Shown one piece after another: positions 45,725-55,743 of a stretch of DNA of 64,000 nucleotides. The stretch spans positions 110,856 to 174,855 of the forward strand of contig NZ_RPEN01000152.1 in the NCBI RefSeq assembly GCF_003991405.1, written 5' to 3'. The notes beneath the pieces were generated by a model. It ran no database searches. It saw only the letters and a list, made by a program, of their open reading frames with translations, and was not told the DNA's origin. Every line of letters begins with the position of its first letter. The stretch's first letter is position 1. A program made the translations under genes and the position numbers. The stretch is from Pseudorhodobacter sp. E13 (GTDB lineage Bacteria; Pseudomonadota; Alphaproteobacteria; Rhodobacterales; Rhodobacteraceae).

Positions 45725-46636
45725 TCACTCTGGCGCGATCAGCGCATTGCCCCGAAGCGAAGCCAAAAGCGTTTCCTTCGAGGTGCGCAGATGCGCGGCG
45801 GCGGCCTGCACCGCTGCTGCCTCATCCCCGCTGCGCAAGGCGTGGATAATTGCCAGATGTTCACCAATCGCCGCCGCATTGCGATCCCGCTCCATCCGCT
45901 TGTCCCATTGATAGTGGTAGTGGAAAATCAGCGTGATAACCTTTTGGAACTGTTTGACAAACCGGTTCTGCACGACCGAGGTGATGGCACTGTGAAACGC
46001 CTCATCCAGCGGAGAGAAGGCGTGAAAATCCCGGTCAATCCGCGCGGCCAGATCAATATGCTGCGCCTCCAGCGCGGTCAGTTGCGCCCAGATCGGATGG
46101 CCGGGCGGCAAGGCCACCAGCACGCGCACGGCATTCAATTCCAGCACCGCGCGAAATTCGGACAATTCAATCGCATATTCGGCGGTAAAGCCCAGCAACA
46201 GCCAGCCCCCGCGCGGGCGGCGGGCGACAAGGCCAAACTGGCTGAGGCCGGACAGAAACTCTTGCAACACATGCGGCGGGACCGAGAATTCCTTGGCCAG
46301 CTTCGCCACATTCAGGGGCGTTCCGGCCGGCACGTCAAAGCGCAGCACCCATTGCAGAAAGCGCCGCTCCAATTCATCGCGGGGCAGATATTCATCGCGC
46401 ATTGCCAGCTTGTCCTGGCCGGAAGGCGCGCGCAGGATGGTTTTCTTGCGCCCCTCCCATGCAATCAGCCCGATATCGGCAAAGGCCGTCAGCACCGCGC
46501 GCACTGTGGTGCGGCTGATGTTCAACTGCTCGGCCAGTGTCAGCTCGGGCGGCAAGTCGCTGCCAATCTCTGCTTTCGCTATCACCGTCAGCAAATCCTG
46601 ATAGGCCAGCCGAAACCGATCATCCGTGCGCGCCAT
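45725..46636 (-). CDS. GntR-family (FCD) regulator with two winged-helix segments
   Basis: 303-residue regulator. The first HTH (TLAEQLNISRTTVRAVLTAFADIGLI) is at about residues 32-60. A second winged-helix-like segment follows at about 88-150 (PLNVAKLAKEFSVPPHVLQEFLSGLSQFGLVARRPRGGWLL). The C-terminal helical FCD domain has the likely metal/ligand residues in LDEAFHSAI, EHLAIIHALRSGD and AAAHLRTSK. Probably represses the divergent sugar operon until the sugar or an intermediate binds. A 38-bp palindrome lies between the two starts. ATG 46636 is used; the open frame beyond it is the antisense of the dehydrogenase. Confidence 0.85.
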   Translation of the reverse strand: MARTDDRFRLAYQDLLTVIAKAEIGSDLPPELTLAEQLNISRTTVRAVLTAFADIGLIAWEGRKKTILRAPSGQDKLAMRDEYLPRDELERRFLQWVLRFDVPAGTPLNVAKLAKEFSVPPHVLQEFLSGLSQFGLVARRPRGGWLLLGFTAEYAIELSEFRAVLELNAVRVLVALPPGHPIWAQLTALEAQHIDLAARIDRDFHAFSPLDEAFHSAITSVVQNRFVKQFQKVITLIFHYHYQWDKRMERDRNAAAIGEHLAIIHALRSGDEAAAVQAAAAHLRTSKETLLASLRGNALIAPE

Positions 46637-46655
46637 GCCTGTGCTGCCCCTTTCC

Positions 46656-46693
46656 CCTATTGTTTTTTGTATAAAAAAATAAAAAACAATAGG
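46656..46693. promoter_or_regulatory. 38-bp palindrome between the GntR gene and the sugar operon
   Basis: CCTATTGTTTTTT (46656-46668) is the exact inverse of AAAAAACAATAGG (46681-46693), with GTATAAAAAAAT between. It lies 20 bp from the GntR start and 67 bp from the dehydrogenase start. Likely operator overlapping divergent -10 elements. Confidence 0.7.
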
Positions 46694-46759
46694 CAAGACA
46701 AAGCGGGGCTGATTACATAAAGGAACGGACAAAAACGAATCTGCGGTAGGGGAGGACCA

Positions 46760-47782
46760 ATGATCGGGCAGGCCGACACCATGCTTTGCGGCACCTGCGT
46801 TGCACCGGGCAAGTTCGCCTTGGTTCCCCAGCCTATGCCGCAGGCCGCCCCCGAAGGTTGGGTGCTGGTTGATACCGCCGCTGTCGGGATTTGCGGCACC
46901 GATTACCATATCTTTGACGGCAAGCACCCGTTTCTGGCCTATCCCCGCGTCATCGGGCATGAGCTTTCGGCCCATGTCGCACAGGATGCGGGGCCGTGGC
47001 GCAAGGGGCAGTTGGTGGTGGTGAACCCCTATCTGGCCTGCGGGGCCTGCCGGGCCTGTCAGCGCGGCAAGCCCAATTGCTGCACAAAGATCGAAGTTTT
47101 GGGCGTGCATCGCGATGGCGGGCTGTGCGCGCGCTTTGCGGTGCCGCAGGGCAATCTCTATCCCGCCGATGGGCTGACCCCGCGTCAGGCCGCGATGGTG
47201 GAGTTTCTGGCCATTGGCGCACATGCGGTGGCGCGGGCAGATGTCGCACAGGGCGATCTGGCGCTGGTCACGGGGGCGGGGCCGATTGGGCTGGGCGCGG
47301 CCCTGTTTGCCCGTCTGGCCGGGGCCGAGGTGCATGTGCTGGATGCCAGTGCCGAACGTCTGGCCGCCGCGCGTGGCTTTGGCTTTGACGCGGGCTTTTT
47401 GCCGGGGCAGTCACTGCCCGCGCCCGAAGGCTATGACGTGGTGTTTGATGCCACCGGAAACGCCCGCGCGATGGAGGCAGGCTTTGCCCATGTCGCCCAT
47501 GGTGGGGCCTATGTGCTGGTCAGCGTGGTGCGCGACGATATCACCTTTTCCGACCCGGAATTCCACAAGCGCGAAATGCGGTTGATTGGCAGCCGCAACG
47601 CCCTGCGCGCGGATTTTGAGGGGGTGATGGCCGCCCTGCGCGATGGACGGATTGATGCGGCCAAGCTGGAATCCGAAGTGTTGGCGCTGGCCGATCTGCC
47701 CGCGCGCTTGCCGGAACTGGTGGCGCAGCGCGATGCGATCATCAAGGTGATCGTCGATTTCACCGCAGGGGGCGGCGCATGA
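46760..47782 (+). CDS. Zinc-dependent medium-chain dehydrogenase
   Basis: 340-residue MDR alcohol/polyol dehydrogenase. Catalytic zinc ligands appear as [10 protein letters not shown] and GHE ([10 protein letters not shown]). The structural zinc site has four Cys in [15 protein letters not shown]. The Rossmann motif is [15 protein letters not shown], followed by an acidic residue (VLDAS), which suggests NAD. It closely follows the pattern of L-galactonate/L-threonine/sorbitol dehydrogenase relatives. In a fucose-type pathway it could oxidise 2-keto-3-deoxy-fuconate; this is inference. GGGGAGG is five bases before ATG 46760. First gene of the operon; the stop overlaps the ABC gene start. Confidence 0.85.
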   Translation: MIGQADTMLCGTCVAPGKFALVPQPMPQAAPEGWVLVDTAAVGICGTDYHIFDGKHPFLAYPRVIGHELSAHVAQDAGPWRKGQLVVVNPYLACGACRACQRGKPNCCTKIEVLGVHRDGGLCARFAVPQGNLYPADGLTPRQAAMVEFLAIGAHAVARADVAQGDLALVTGAGPIGLGAALFARLAGAEVHVLDASAERLAAARGFGFDAGFLPGQSLPAPEGYDVVFDATGNARAMEAGFAHVAHGGAYVLVSVVRDDITFSDPEFHKREMRLIGSRNALRADFEGVMAALRDGRIDAAKLESEVLALADLPARLPELVAQRDAIIKVIVDFTAGGGA

Positions 47783-49299
47783 CCGATCTTGTCAACATGC
47801 AAGGGATCGAGAAATTCTTTCCCGGTGTCCACGCCTTGCGCGCAGTGCAGTTTGATCTGGTCGCCGGAGAGGTGCATGCCCTTATGGGCGAGAATGGCGC
47901 TGGAAAATCCACGCTGATGAAGGTGATGTCGGGCATCTATCAACCCGATGGCGGCAGGATTGAAGTTGCGGGGCAGCAGGTCATCATCAACGGCCCCCGC
48001 GCGGCGCAAGACCTTGGGATTGGTATTATCCATCAAGAGCTTGCACTGATGAATGACCTGACGGTCGCGCAGAATATCTTTATTGGCCGCGAACCCCGCC
48101 TGCGCTTTGGCCGCTTGGATGAGGCGGCGCTGAACGCGCAGGCCGAGGCGATTTTCGCCCAGATGAAAGTGCGCATCGACCCGCGCGCCGAGGTGCGCAG
48201 CCTGTCGGTTGCCAAGCAACAGATGGTGGAAATCGCCAAGGCGCTGTCGTTCAAATCCCGCATCCTGATCATGGATGAACCCACCGCCGCGCTGAATGAT
48301 GCCGAAACCAATGAGCTGTTTACCATCATCCGCCAATTGCGGGCCGAAGGCGTGGGGATTGTCTATATCAGCCACAAGATGGATGAGATCAAACGCATTT
48401 CCGACCGGGTGACGGTGATGCGCGATGGGTCGTATGTGGGCACGGTGGCGGCCGCCGACACGCCGATTTCGACCATCATTTCGATGATGGTGGGGCGCGA
48501 GTTGGAAGCCGTGCATGTCGATATCCCCGATCTTTCTGCCGCGCCGATGGCGCTGGAGGTGAAGGGCCTGACCCGTGGCCGCATGGTGCGCAATGTCACC
48601 TTTTCTCTGAAACAGGGTGAGATTCTGGGCTTTGCGGGGTTGATGGGGGCCGGACGCACCGAAGTCGCCCGCGCGATTTTTGGTGCCGACCCGCGGGAGG
48701 CGGGCGAGATCATGGTGCATGGCAAACCGGTGCAGATTGCCAGCCCCAAGGATGCGGTGGCCGCAGGCATCGGCTATCTGTCCGAAGACCGCAAGCATTT
48801 CGGCCTCGCGCTTGGGTTGGACCTGCGCGACAATATCGCCATGGCCAGCCTGCCGCGTTTTGGCAATGGCTTGGGCGTGCTGGATGATGCAGCCCTGTCA
48901 AAAGTGGCGGATGAATACATCCAGACCCTTGCCATCCGCACCCCTTCGGCGCGGCAAGAGGTGCGGCTGCTGTCGGGCGGCAACCAGCAAAAAGTGGTGA
49001 TCGCCAAGTGGTTGCTGCGCGATTGCGATATCCTGATCTTTGACGAACCCACCCGCGGCATCGACGTTGGTGCCAAGGCCGAGATTTACCGGCTTTTGCA
49101 ATCGCTGGCGGCGCAAGGCAAAGCCGTGATCGTGATCAGCGCCGAATTGCCCGAAGTGCTGCGCCTGTCGCATCGCATCGCGGTGATGTGCGAGGGCCGT
49201 CTGACCGGGATTTTGCCGGGAGGGCCGCAAACCTCGCAAGAAGATATCATGCATCTGGCCACCCTGCGGGCCGATGAAGAGACAGGAGCCATGGCATGA
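47779..49299 (+). CDS. Sugar ABC transporter ATP-binding protein (CUT2, RbsA-like)
   Basis: 506-residue ATPase with two fused nucleotide-binding halves, as usual for CUT2 sugar importers. The first half has [13 protein letters not shown], the signature [14 protein letters not shown] and [11 protein letters not shown]. The second half has a degenerate Walker A ([14 protein letters not shown]) but an intact signature [14 protein letters not shown] and [18 protein letters not shown] overlaps join it to the dehydrogenase gene before it and the permease gene after it. Presumed substrate is the deoxyhexose handled by the downstream enzymes. Confidence 0.93.
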   Translation: MTDLVNMQGIEKFFPGVHALRAVQFDLVAGEVHALMGENGAGKSTLMKVMSGIYQPDGGRIEVAGQQVIINGPRAAQDLGIGIIHQELALMNDLTVAQNIFIGREPRLRFGRLDEAALNAQAEAIFAQMKVRIDPRAEVRSLSVAKQQMVEIAKALSFKSRILIMDEPTAALNDAETNELFTIIRQLRAEGVGIVYISHKMDEIKRISDRVTVMRDGSYVGTVAAADTPISTIISMMVGRELEAVHVDIPDLSAAPMALEVKGLTRGRMVRNVTFSLKQGEILGFAGLMGAGRTEVARAIFGADPREAGEIMVHGKPVQIASPKDAVAAGIGYLSEDRKHFGLALGLDLRDNIAMASLPRFGNGLGVLDDAALSKVADEYIQTLAIRTPSARQEVRLLSGGNQQKVVIAKWLLRDCDILIFDEPTRGIDVGAKAEIYRLLQSLAAQGKAVIVISAELPEVLRLSHRIAVMCEGRLTGILPGGPQTSQEDIMHLATLRADEETGAMA

Positions 49300-50297
49300 C
49301 AACCGCCCCCGATCTTTCCGCCGCCCCGAAGATCCGCAAAGCCTCTGGCGCGCAGCAAAAGCTTCTGGCCTTCGCCAGCCTGATCGTGCTGTTGGCCTTC
49401 TTTTCCATCGCCTCGCCCAATTTCATGCAAACATCGAACATCATTGCGATTTTGCAGGCAACCTCGGTCAATGGCGTGCTGGCGATTGCGGCCACGCTGG
49501 TTATCATCACCGGCGGGATTGACCTGTCGGTCGGCACGCTGATGACCTTTTGCGCGGTGATCGCGGGGGTGGTGTTGACCTATCTGGGCATGCCGATGGC
49601 GCTGGGCGTGATTGCGGCCATCGGGGCAGGGGCCTGCTGCGGGCTGATTTCCGGCACGCTGGTGGCCAAGATGAAAATCCCACCGTTCATCGCCACGCTG
49701 GGCATGATGCTGATATTGAAAGGCCTGTCGCTGGTGATCTCGGGCACCAAACCGATTTACTTCAACGACACGCCGAATTTCTACAAAATCTCTACCGGGT
49801 CGATCATCGGTGATGTCATCCCGGCGGTGCCGATCCCGAATGGCGTGCTGATCCTGTTCCTGCTGGCGCTGGCCATTGGCTATGTGCTCAACCGCACGGT
49901 GCTGGGCCGCTATTGCTTTGCGCTGGGGTCGAATGAGGAAGCAGTGCGCCTGTCGGGGGTGAACGCCGACGGTTGGAAAATGGCGATCTATGCGCTGGCG
50001 GGCGGGATTTGTGGCGTCGCCGGGCTGATCATCGCCTCGCGCCTGAATTCGGCGCAGCCTGCGCTGGGGCTGGGCTATGAGCTGGACGCGATTGCCGCCG
50101 TGGTGATTGGCGGCACCAGCCTTGCGGGCGGGCGCGGCTCGGTTCTGGGCACCATCATCGGCGCGCTGATCATGTCGGTGCTGCTGAACGGCTTGCGCAT
50201 CATGTCGGTCGCGCAGGAATGGCAGACCGTCGTTACCGGCTCCATCATCATCATCGCGGTTTACGCCGATATGATGCGGCGGCGCAGAATGACCTGA
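49296..50297 (+). CDS. Sugar ABC transporter permease (CUT2, RbsC-like)
   Basis: 333-residue permease with about nine to ten hydrophobic segments. Family motifs are [41 protein letters not shown], and [34 protein letters not shown]. It would form the homodimeric channel with the RbsA-like ATPase. Confidence 0.92.
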   Translation: MTTAPDLSAAPKIRKASGAQQKLLAFASLIVLLAFFSIASPNFMQTSNIIAILQATSVNGVLAIAATLVIITGGIDLSVGTLMTFCAVIAGVVLTYLGMPMALGVIAAIGAGACCGLISGTLVAKMKIPPFIATLGMMLILKGLSLVISGTKPIYFNDTPNFYKISTGSIIGDVIPAVPIPNGVLILFLLALAIGYVLNRTVLGRYCFALGSNEEAVRLSGVNADGWKMAIYALAGGICGVAGLIIASRLNSAQPALGLGYELDAIAAVVIGGTSLAGGRGSVLGTIIGALIMSVLLNGLRIMSVAQEWQTVVTGSIIIIAVYADMMRRRRMT

Positions 50298-50368
50298 TTT
50301 CAAAAAGAAGAAGGCAAAACCTTCCGATCACCTGACACCACATCGAAAACCAAATGGGAGAGAAGACC

Positions 50369-51316
50369 ATGATCAACAGAAGAACGCTTTTTGCCGCTGT
50401 CAGCGCCACGGCCTTGCTGGCCACCACCAGCTTTGGTCTGGCACAAGACAAGGTGTATATCCCGCTGGTATCCAAGGGCTTTCAGCACCAGTTCTGGCAA
50501 GCTGTGAAAGCCGGCGCTGACAAGGCCGCCGCCGAATTTGGCGTCGAAGTCACCTTTGAAGGCCCCGATACCGAAGCGCAGGTCGACAAGCAGATGGATA
50601 TGCTGTCCGCCGCTTTGGCCAAAAACCCCACCGCCATCGGCTTTGCCGCATTGGACAGCCAGGCCGCTATTCCGCTGCTGCGTCAGGCCCAGGAAAAGGG
50701 CATCCCGGTCGTCGCCTTTGACAGTGGCGTTGACAGCGATATCCCGGTGGCCACCGCCACAACCGACAACCTTGCCGCCGCAGGCTTGGCTGCGGACAAG
50801 ATGGCCGAGCTGATCGGCGGTTCGGGCAAGGTGGCACTGGTGGTGCATGACCAAACCTCGCGCACCGGGATCGACCGGCGCGATGGCTTTGTGAACCGCA
50901 TGAAGGAATCGCACCCGAATATCGAGATCGTCGATATTCAATACGGCGCGGGCGACCAGTTGCAATCGACCGAGATCACCAAAGCCATGCTGACCGCGCA
51001 TCCCGATATGAAGGGGATTTTTGGCGCCAACGAAGGCTCTGCCATTGGTGTGCTGAACGCGATCAAGGAAACCGGTCGGTCCGAAGTGGTGGTGATCGGC
51101 TATGACAGCGGTGCCGCGCAAAAAGCCGCGATCATGGATGGGTCGATGGCGGGCGCTATCACCCAGAACCCGGTTGGGATTGGCTATGAAACCGTGAAGG
51201 CGGCGCTGATGGCCTCTAAGGGTGAGGCGGTGCCAAAGCTGATCGACACCGGGTTCTTCTGGTATGACAAGACCAATATGGACAGCCCGGAAATCGCCGC
51301 CGTGCTTTACGATTGA
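50369..51316 (+). CDS. Sugar ABC transporter substrate-binding protein
   Basis: 315-residue periplasmic binding protein of the RbsB/LacI-like fold. Signal peptide RRTLFAAVSATALLATTSFGLA, cleaved before QDK. Mature pieces are YIPLVSKGFQHQFWQAVKAGADKAAAEFGV, GFAALDSQAAIPLLRQAQEKGIPVVAFDSGVDSD and GIFGANEGSAIGVLNAI. GGGAGAGAAG precedes ATG 50369. It lies 71 bp after the permease gene and is followed by a hairpin. Confidence 0.92.
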   Translation: MINRRTLFAAVSATALLATTSFGLAQDKVYIPLVSKGFQHQFWQAVKAGADKAAAEFGVEVTFEGPDTEAQVDKQMDMLSAALAKNPTAIGFAALDSQAAIPLLRQAQEKGIPVVAFDSGVDSDIPVATATTDNLAAAGLAADKMAELIGGSGKVALVVHDQTSRTGIDRRDGFVNRMKESHPNIEIVDIQYGAGDQLQSTEITKAMLTAHPDMKGIFGANEGSAIGVLNAIKETGRSEVVVIGYDSGAAQKAAIMDGSMAGAITQNPVGIGYETVKAALMASKGEAVPKLIDTGFFWYDKTNMDSPEIAAVLYD

Positions 51317-51334
51317 TCTGATGCACTGAAAACC

Positions 51335-51372
51335 GAGGGCGGCTTTGCGGCTTATGCCAAGGGGCCGCCCTC
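51335..51372 (+). other. Stem-loop after the sugar binding-protein gene
   Basis: GAGGGCGGC (51335-51343) pairs with GCCGCCCTC (51364-51372) over a 20-base loop, followed by ATTCTT. It could partly stop transcription or protect the upstream message, leaving the three enzyme genes at lower expression. Confidence 0.55.
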
Positions 51373-51405
51373 ATTCTTGGGGGCCATAGTGCTTGGAGGC
51401 CCTGA

Positions 51406-52215
<810 letters not shown>

Positions 52216-52224
52216 AGGTGCACC

Positions 52225-53739
52225 ATGACCAACCAGCCCAAGCTTCGCCTGCACCCTGACGATAATGTCGATATCGCACTGGCCGACCTGCCCGCAGGCG
52301 CAGAGGTGCCCGGCTACCGCGTGGCAGAGCCTGTCAAACGCGGCCACAAAATCGCCAATCGCGCGATTGTGGCGGGGCAGAATATCCTGCGCTACGGCCA
52401 GATCATCGGGGCGGCCACGGTGGACATCGCGCAGGGCGCGCATGTGCATGTGCATAACCTTGCCATGGCCGACCATGCGCAGGATTATGCCTTCGGCAGC
52501 GCCGCCACGCCCTTGCCCGCCATCACCGAACCACGCGTTTTCCAAGGCTATCGCCGCGCCGATGGCAAGGCGGGAACGCGCAATTATCTGGGCGTGCTGA
52601 CCTCGGTCAACTGCTCCGGCTCTGTCGCGCGTTTCATCGCCGAACAGGCCGAGAAAACCGACTGGTTCCGCGCCTTGCAAAACGTCGATGGCATCGTGCC
52701 GATCGTGCATGGCTCTGGCTGCGGCATGTCGGGCGAGAATGAAGGCTATGACACCTTGTTCCGCACGCTTCAGGGCTATGCCCGCAACCCCAATTTCGCG
52801 GGGATTCTGCTGGTGGGCTTGGGCTGTGAGGTGATGCAGGTGCCCGACCTGATCGGGGCGGCGCGGATGCGCGAGGATGGCAACTTCCGCTATATGACCA
52901 TCCAGCAAACCGGCGGCACGCGCCGCACGGTGGAACGCGGCGTGGAAATGCTGCGCGAAATGGCCACCAAGGCCGAGGCCTGCGCCCGGGAACCGATCCC
53001 GGTGTCGGAACTGGTGATCGGGATGCAATGCGGCGGCTCTGACGGCTATTCCGGTATCACCGCCAATCCGGCGCTGGGCGTGGCCTCTGACCTGTTGGTG
53101 CGCCATGGCGGCACCACGATCCTGTCGGAAACCTCTGAGATTTATGGCGCCGAACATCTGCTGACCCGCCGCGCCGCCTCGCCCGAAATCGGGCAAAAGC
53201 TGGTGGACCGCATCCACTGGTGGGAAGATTACACCGCCCGCAACAAGGGCGAGATGAACAACAACCCCAGCCCCGGCAACAAACGCGGCGGGCTGACGAC
53301 GATTCTGGAAAAATCCCTGGGCGCGGTGGCCAAAGGCGGCACGGCCCCCTTGGCCGGGGTTTATCTTTTTGCCGAACCGATCACGACCAAGGGCTTTGTG
53401 TTCATGGACAGCCCCGGCTATGACCCTTGTTCGGTGACGGGGCAGGTGGCCTCGGGTGCCAATCTGATCGTGTTCACCACCGGGCGCGGGTCGGTGTCCG
53501 GCTACAAGCCCGTGCCTTGCATCAAGGTTGCCACCAATACCGATATGTTCACCCGGATGGAGGAGGACATGGACATCAACACCGGGGATATCATCGACCA
53601 GGATGTGACGCTGGCCGCCAAAGGGGCCGAAATGTTTGAACTTTTCATCCGCGTCGCCTCTGGCGAGGTCACAAAATCCGAAGCTTTGGGCTTTGGCGGG
53701 GCCGAATTCGTGCCATGGCAAATCGGCGCGGTGATGTAG
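52225..53739 (+). CDS. UxaA-family sugar-acid dehydratase
   Basis: 504-residue full-length altronate-hydrolase-family protein. The N-terminal SAF domain (about 1-90: [36 protein letters not shown]) is followed by the catalytic domain with GTRNYLGVLTSVNCSGSV, HGSGCGMSGENEGYD, MQCGGSDGYSGITANPALG and NNPSPGNKRGGLTT. Iron-binding is usual in the family. In Campylobacter jejuni the UxaA pair in the fucose locus acts as L-fuconate dehydratase, which is my proposed role here. Lies between the SDR and the lactonase, two bases from the latter. Confidence 0.87.
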   Translation: MTNQPKLRLHPDDNVDIALADLPAGAEVPGYRVAEPVKRGHKIANRAIVAGQNILRYGQIIGAATVDIAQGAHVHVHNLAMADHAQDYAFGSAATPLPAITEPRVFQGYRRADGKAGTRNYLGVLTSVNCSGSVARFIAEQAEKTDWFRALQNVDGIVPIVHGSGCGMSGENEGYDTLFRTLQGYARNPNFAGILLVGLGCEVMQVPDLIGAARMREDGNFRYMTIQQTGGTRRTVERGVEMLREMATKAEACAREPIPVSELVIGMQCGGSDGYSGITANPALGVASDLLVRHGGTTILSETSEIYGAEHLLTRRAASPEIGQKLVDRIHWWEDYTARNKGEMNNNPSPGNKRGGLTTILEKSLGAVAKGGTAPLAGVYLFAEPITTKGFVFMDSPGYDPCSVTGQVASGANLIVFTTGRGSVSGYKPVPCIKVATNTDMFTRMEEDMDINTGDIIDQDVTLAAKGAEMFELFIRVASGEVTKSEALGFGGAEFVPWQIGAVM

Positions 53740-53741
53740 CG

Positions 53742-54575
53742 ATGGAATTTCTGGATACGCATCAACATCTGATCTACCGCGACCACCTGCGCTATGGCTG
53801 GACGGCCGGTATCCCCGCGCTGGCGCAAGGCGATTTCACGCTGGAAGATTACGCGGCCCTGACAGTAGGGCAAGGCATCACTGGCACCCTGTTCATGGAG
53901 GCCGGGGTGGATGATGCCGATTACCAAGCCGAGGCGCGGTTTATCGCGGGTAAGATCGGGGGCGCGCTGCTGGGGCAGATCGCCTCTTGCCGGCCCGAAG
54001 TGGATGCGGGGTTTGACGCTTGGCTGGAGGAATGTGATGCACTGGGCGTCAAAGGCTTTCGGCGCATCTTGCATGTGATGCCGGATGATCTGTCCCGCAC
54101 CGAAACCTTCCGCCGCAATCTGCGCAAGATCGGGACGCGGGGATTGCCCTTCGATCTTTGCGTTCTGGCCCGCCAGCATGGTCTGGCGCTGGAGTTGCTG
54201 CGCGCCTGCGACAATCAGATTTTCGTGCTGGACCACTGCGGCGTGCCCGATATCGCAGGCGGCACTTTCGCGCCTTGGGCGGCCTCTCTGCGGGCGCTTG
54301 CCGCCCATCCGAACCTGTATTGCAAGCTTTCCGGCATCACCGCCTATTGCGCGCCGGGGCAGGGCGAGGCCGCCGACCTCGCGCCATGGGTCGCGCATGT
54401 GCTGGAGTGTTTCGGCCCGAAGCGGATGGTCTGGGGCAGCGACTGGCCTGTCGCCAACCTCGGCGCGGGCCTGCCGAAATGGCTGGATCAGAGCCGTGCG
54501 TTGCTGGCGCCCCTCAGCCCGGATGAGGCCGCCGGCATCACCGAACAAACAGCGCGCCGCGTCTATGGCCTGTGA
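53742..54575 (+). CDS. Amidohydrolase-2 family lactonase, probable L-fucono-lactonase
   Basis: 277-residue TIM-barrel hydrolase. The metal motif is at the N-terminus (FLDTHQHLIY), a His near the centre lies in VLDHCGVPD, and the catalytic Asp is in MVWGSDWPV near the end. NLYCKLSGITAY is typical for lactonases of the L-rhamnono/L-fucono group. Hydrolyses the lactone from the SDR to the acid used by the UxaA-type enzyme. It directly follows the dehydratase gene. Confidence 0.85.
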   Translation: MEFLDTHQHLIYRDHLRYGWTAGIPALAQGDFTLEDYAALTVGQGITGTLFMEAGVDDADYQAEARFIAGKIGGALLGQIASCRPEVDAGFDAWLEECDALGVKGFRRILHVMPDDLSRTETFRRNLRKIGTRGLPFDLCVLARQHGLALELLRACDNQIFVLDHCGVPDIAGGTFAPWAASLRALAAHPNLYCKLSGITAYCAPGQGEAADLAPWVAHVLECFGPKRMVWGSDWPVANLGAGLPKWLDQSRALLAPLSPDEAAGITEQTARRVYGL

Positions 54576-54821
54576 CGGGCCCGCCGCCCCGGCTTTCGCA
54601 CCGCGCCTGGCACCTGTGCCCCCAGTGATGACCTTCCCGCCGCCGCTGAACGCCTTGCATCGCAGCCGCAGGAACCAACAATAACTGTCTGAAAACAAGT
54701 AAATAAACCCCGCACTGTTCGCCGCCGCCCCAGGTTTCCGACCCCCATTCCGCATTTCTCAAAAAATATGCAGAAAGGTTCTGGACGCCCCCGTTCGCAG
54801 TTGCTATATGCCTCCTCGTGT

Positions 54822-54896
54822 TCCGGCGTAGCTCAGCGGTAGAGCAGTTGACTGTTAATCAATTGGTCGTAGGTTCGATCCCTACCGCCGGAGCCA
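54822..54896 (+). tRNA. tRNA-Asn (anticodon GTT)
   Basis: 75 bases with encoded CCA. Acceptor arms TCCGGCG and CGCCGGA pair fully, discriminator G. The D arm includes GCTCAGCGGTAGAGC. The anticodon loop is CTGTTAA, so the anticodon is GTT. The T arm is GTAGGTTCGATCCCTAC. No intron. Confidence 0.97.
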
Positions 54897-54922
54897 AAAT
54901 CTCTTATAGAGAGCAATGGCAT

Positions 54923-54950
54923 AAGGGCCGCTCATCAGAGCGGCCTTTGT
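54923..54950 (+). terminator. Hairpin terminator after tRNA-Asn
   Basis: AAGGGCCGCTC (54923-54933) pairs with GAGCGGCCTTT (54938-54948) around ATCA, with T-rich ending TTTGT. It lies 26 bp after the tRNA 3' end. Confidence 0.8.
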
Positions 54951-55743
54951 CGTTTCTGGCAGGTTCTGCAACAACTCTACAAATTTAGGCAATTTTCGTG
55001 CCGTCAAGCCGCGACGGCTTGATGGCTTCTCGTGCTGCGGGTTGCTCTGGGTCGGAGTCCGAATTTCTGGTGAGGCCACGGTTGCGCCGTCTAGCTCTGG
55101 CGCAGCGGTTCTGATCTTGCATGGGCTTGTAGCACCCCAACCCGTCGAAGCATCGGCTTAATATCTTTTGGCCTCTCAGATTTATCAGCCATCGTTTCCA
55201 TCCTTTTGAAACGGGCAGGATTATTTCCCAATTAGAGATGGCTTTGGTGGTGGGCATTCTAGGCTGAATATGGGCGTTGCGCCAAGAGTCGTGGTCCGGC
55301 CCCGCAATTTGAGCTTTGTAATCAATAGGGTTTCTCCTTTAAGCTTATAAAGAAAAATAAATACAATTTAAGCGTGTAGATTTTTTTCCAGAAAAATTGA
55401 ATTTAGATTGTTAAGAAAACGTAAATTGTCGGCTAGCGTGATTGAGAGAGCTTGGATTCGGTTTCGTCGTATAGTTCCCGCACGGCATTGCTGTGCTTGA
55501 TTTTAAGTTTGGGTCCAGGCGCCGACTGCTGCATAGTGGGGGTCTTCAATTTAAACAGGAATAACGCCAGTAAGTCTGGCGATGAAAACATTTGCGCTAT
55601 TTGCCCTTTGTCCGATGGTCATATGCCACTGTTTTCATACATAAAAATTGATGACCTGCCTTCGCGCCAGTCGCTGTAGGCAAGACGTGCCCGTTTAGGC
55701 GCGCAATGACATTTAACCGTTTCATACACCCGGAGATATACCA
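54951..55743. other. Gene-poor, AT-richer stretch before the giant adhesin gene
   Basis: About 790 bp with no gene I can support. Several short open frames exist (minus 54985-55257, plus 55452-55679), but none has recognisable family motifs, strong ribosome sites or the local codon bias. The stretch 55320-55440 is notably AT-rich (runs such as AAAGAAAAATAAATAC) and is the likely promoter region for the gene at 55744. Position directly after a tRNA gene is typical for integrated or decayed DNA, but no integrase or attachment repeat was found. Confidence 0.5.

Noticed and set aside
46656..46693. The A/T-rich palindrome considered as a bidirectional terminator.
   Set aside because: It lies between two divergent start codons, where a terminator has no upstream gene to end. 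An operator or promoter role is more sensible.
54985..55257. Short minus-strand frame after tRNA-Asn (90 codons), and another at 54882-55079.
   Set aside because: One runs into the tRNA gene. Neither shows motifs, a strong start site or typical codon use, so an integrase remnant could not be supported.
55452..55679. Plus-strand frame of 75 codons before the adhesin gene.
   Set aside because: No ribosome site, no recognisable motif, and Cys/Ser-rich composition unlike local proteins; treated as non-coding.
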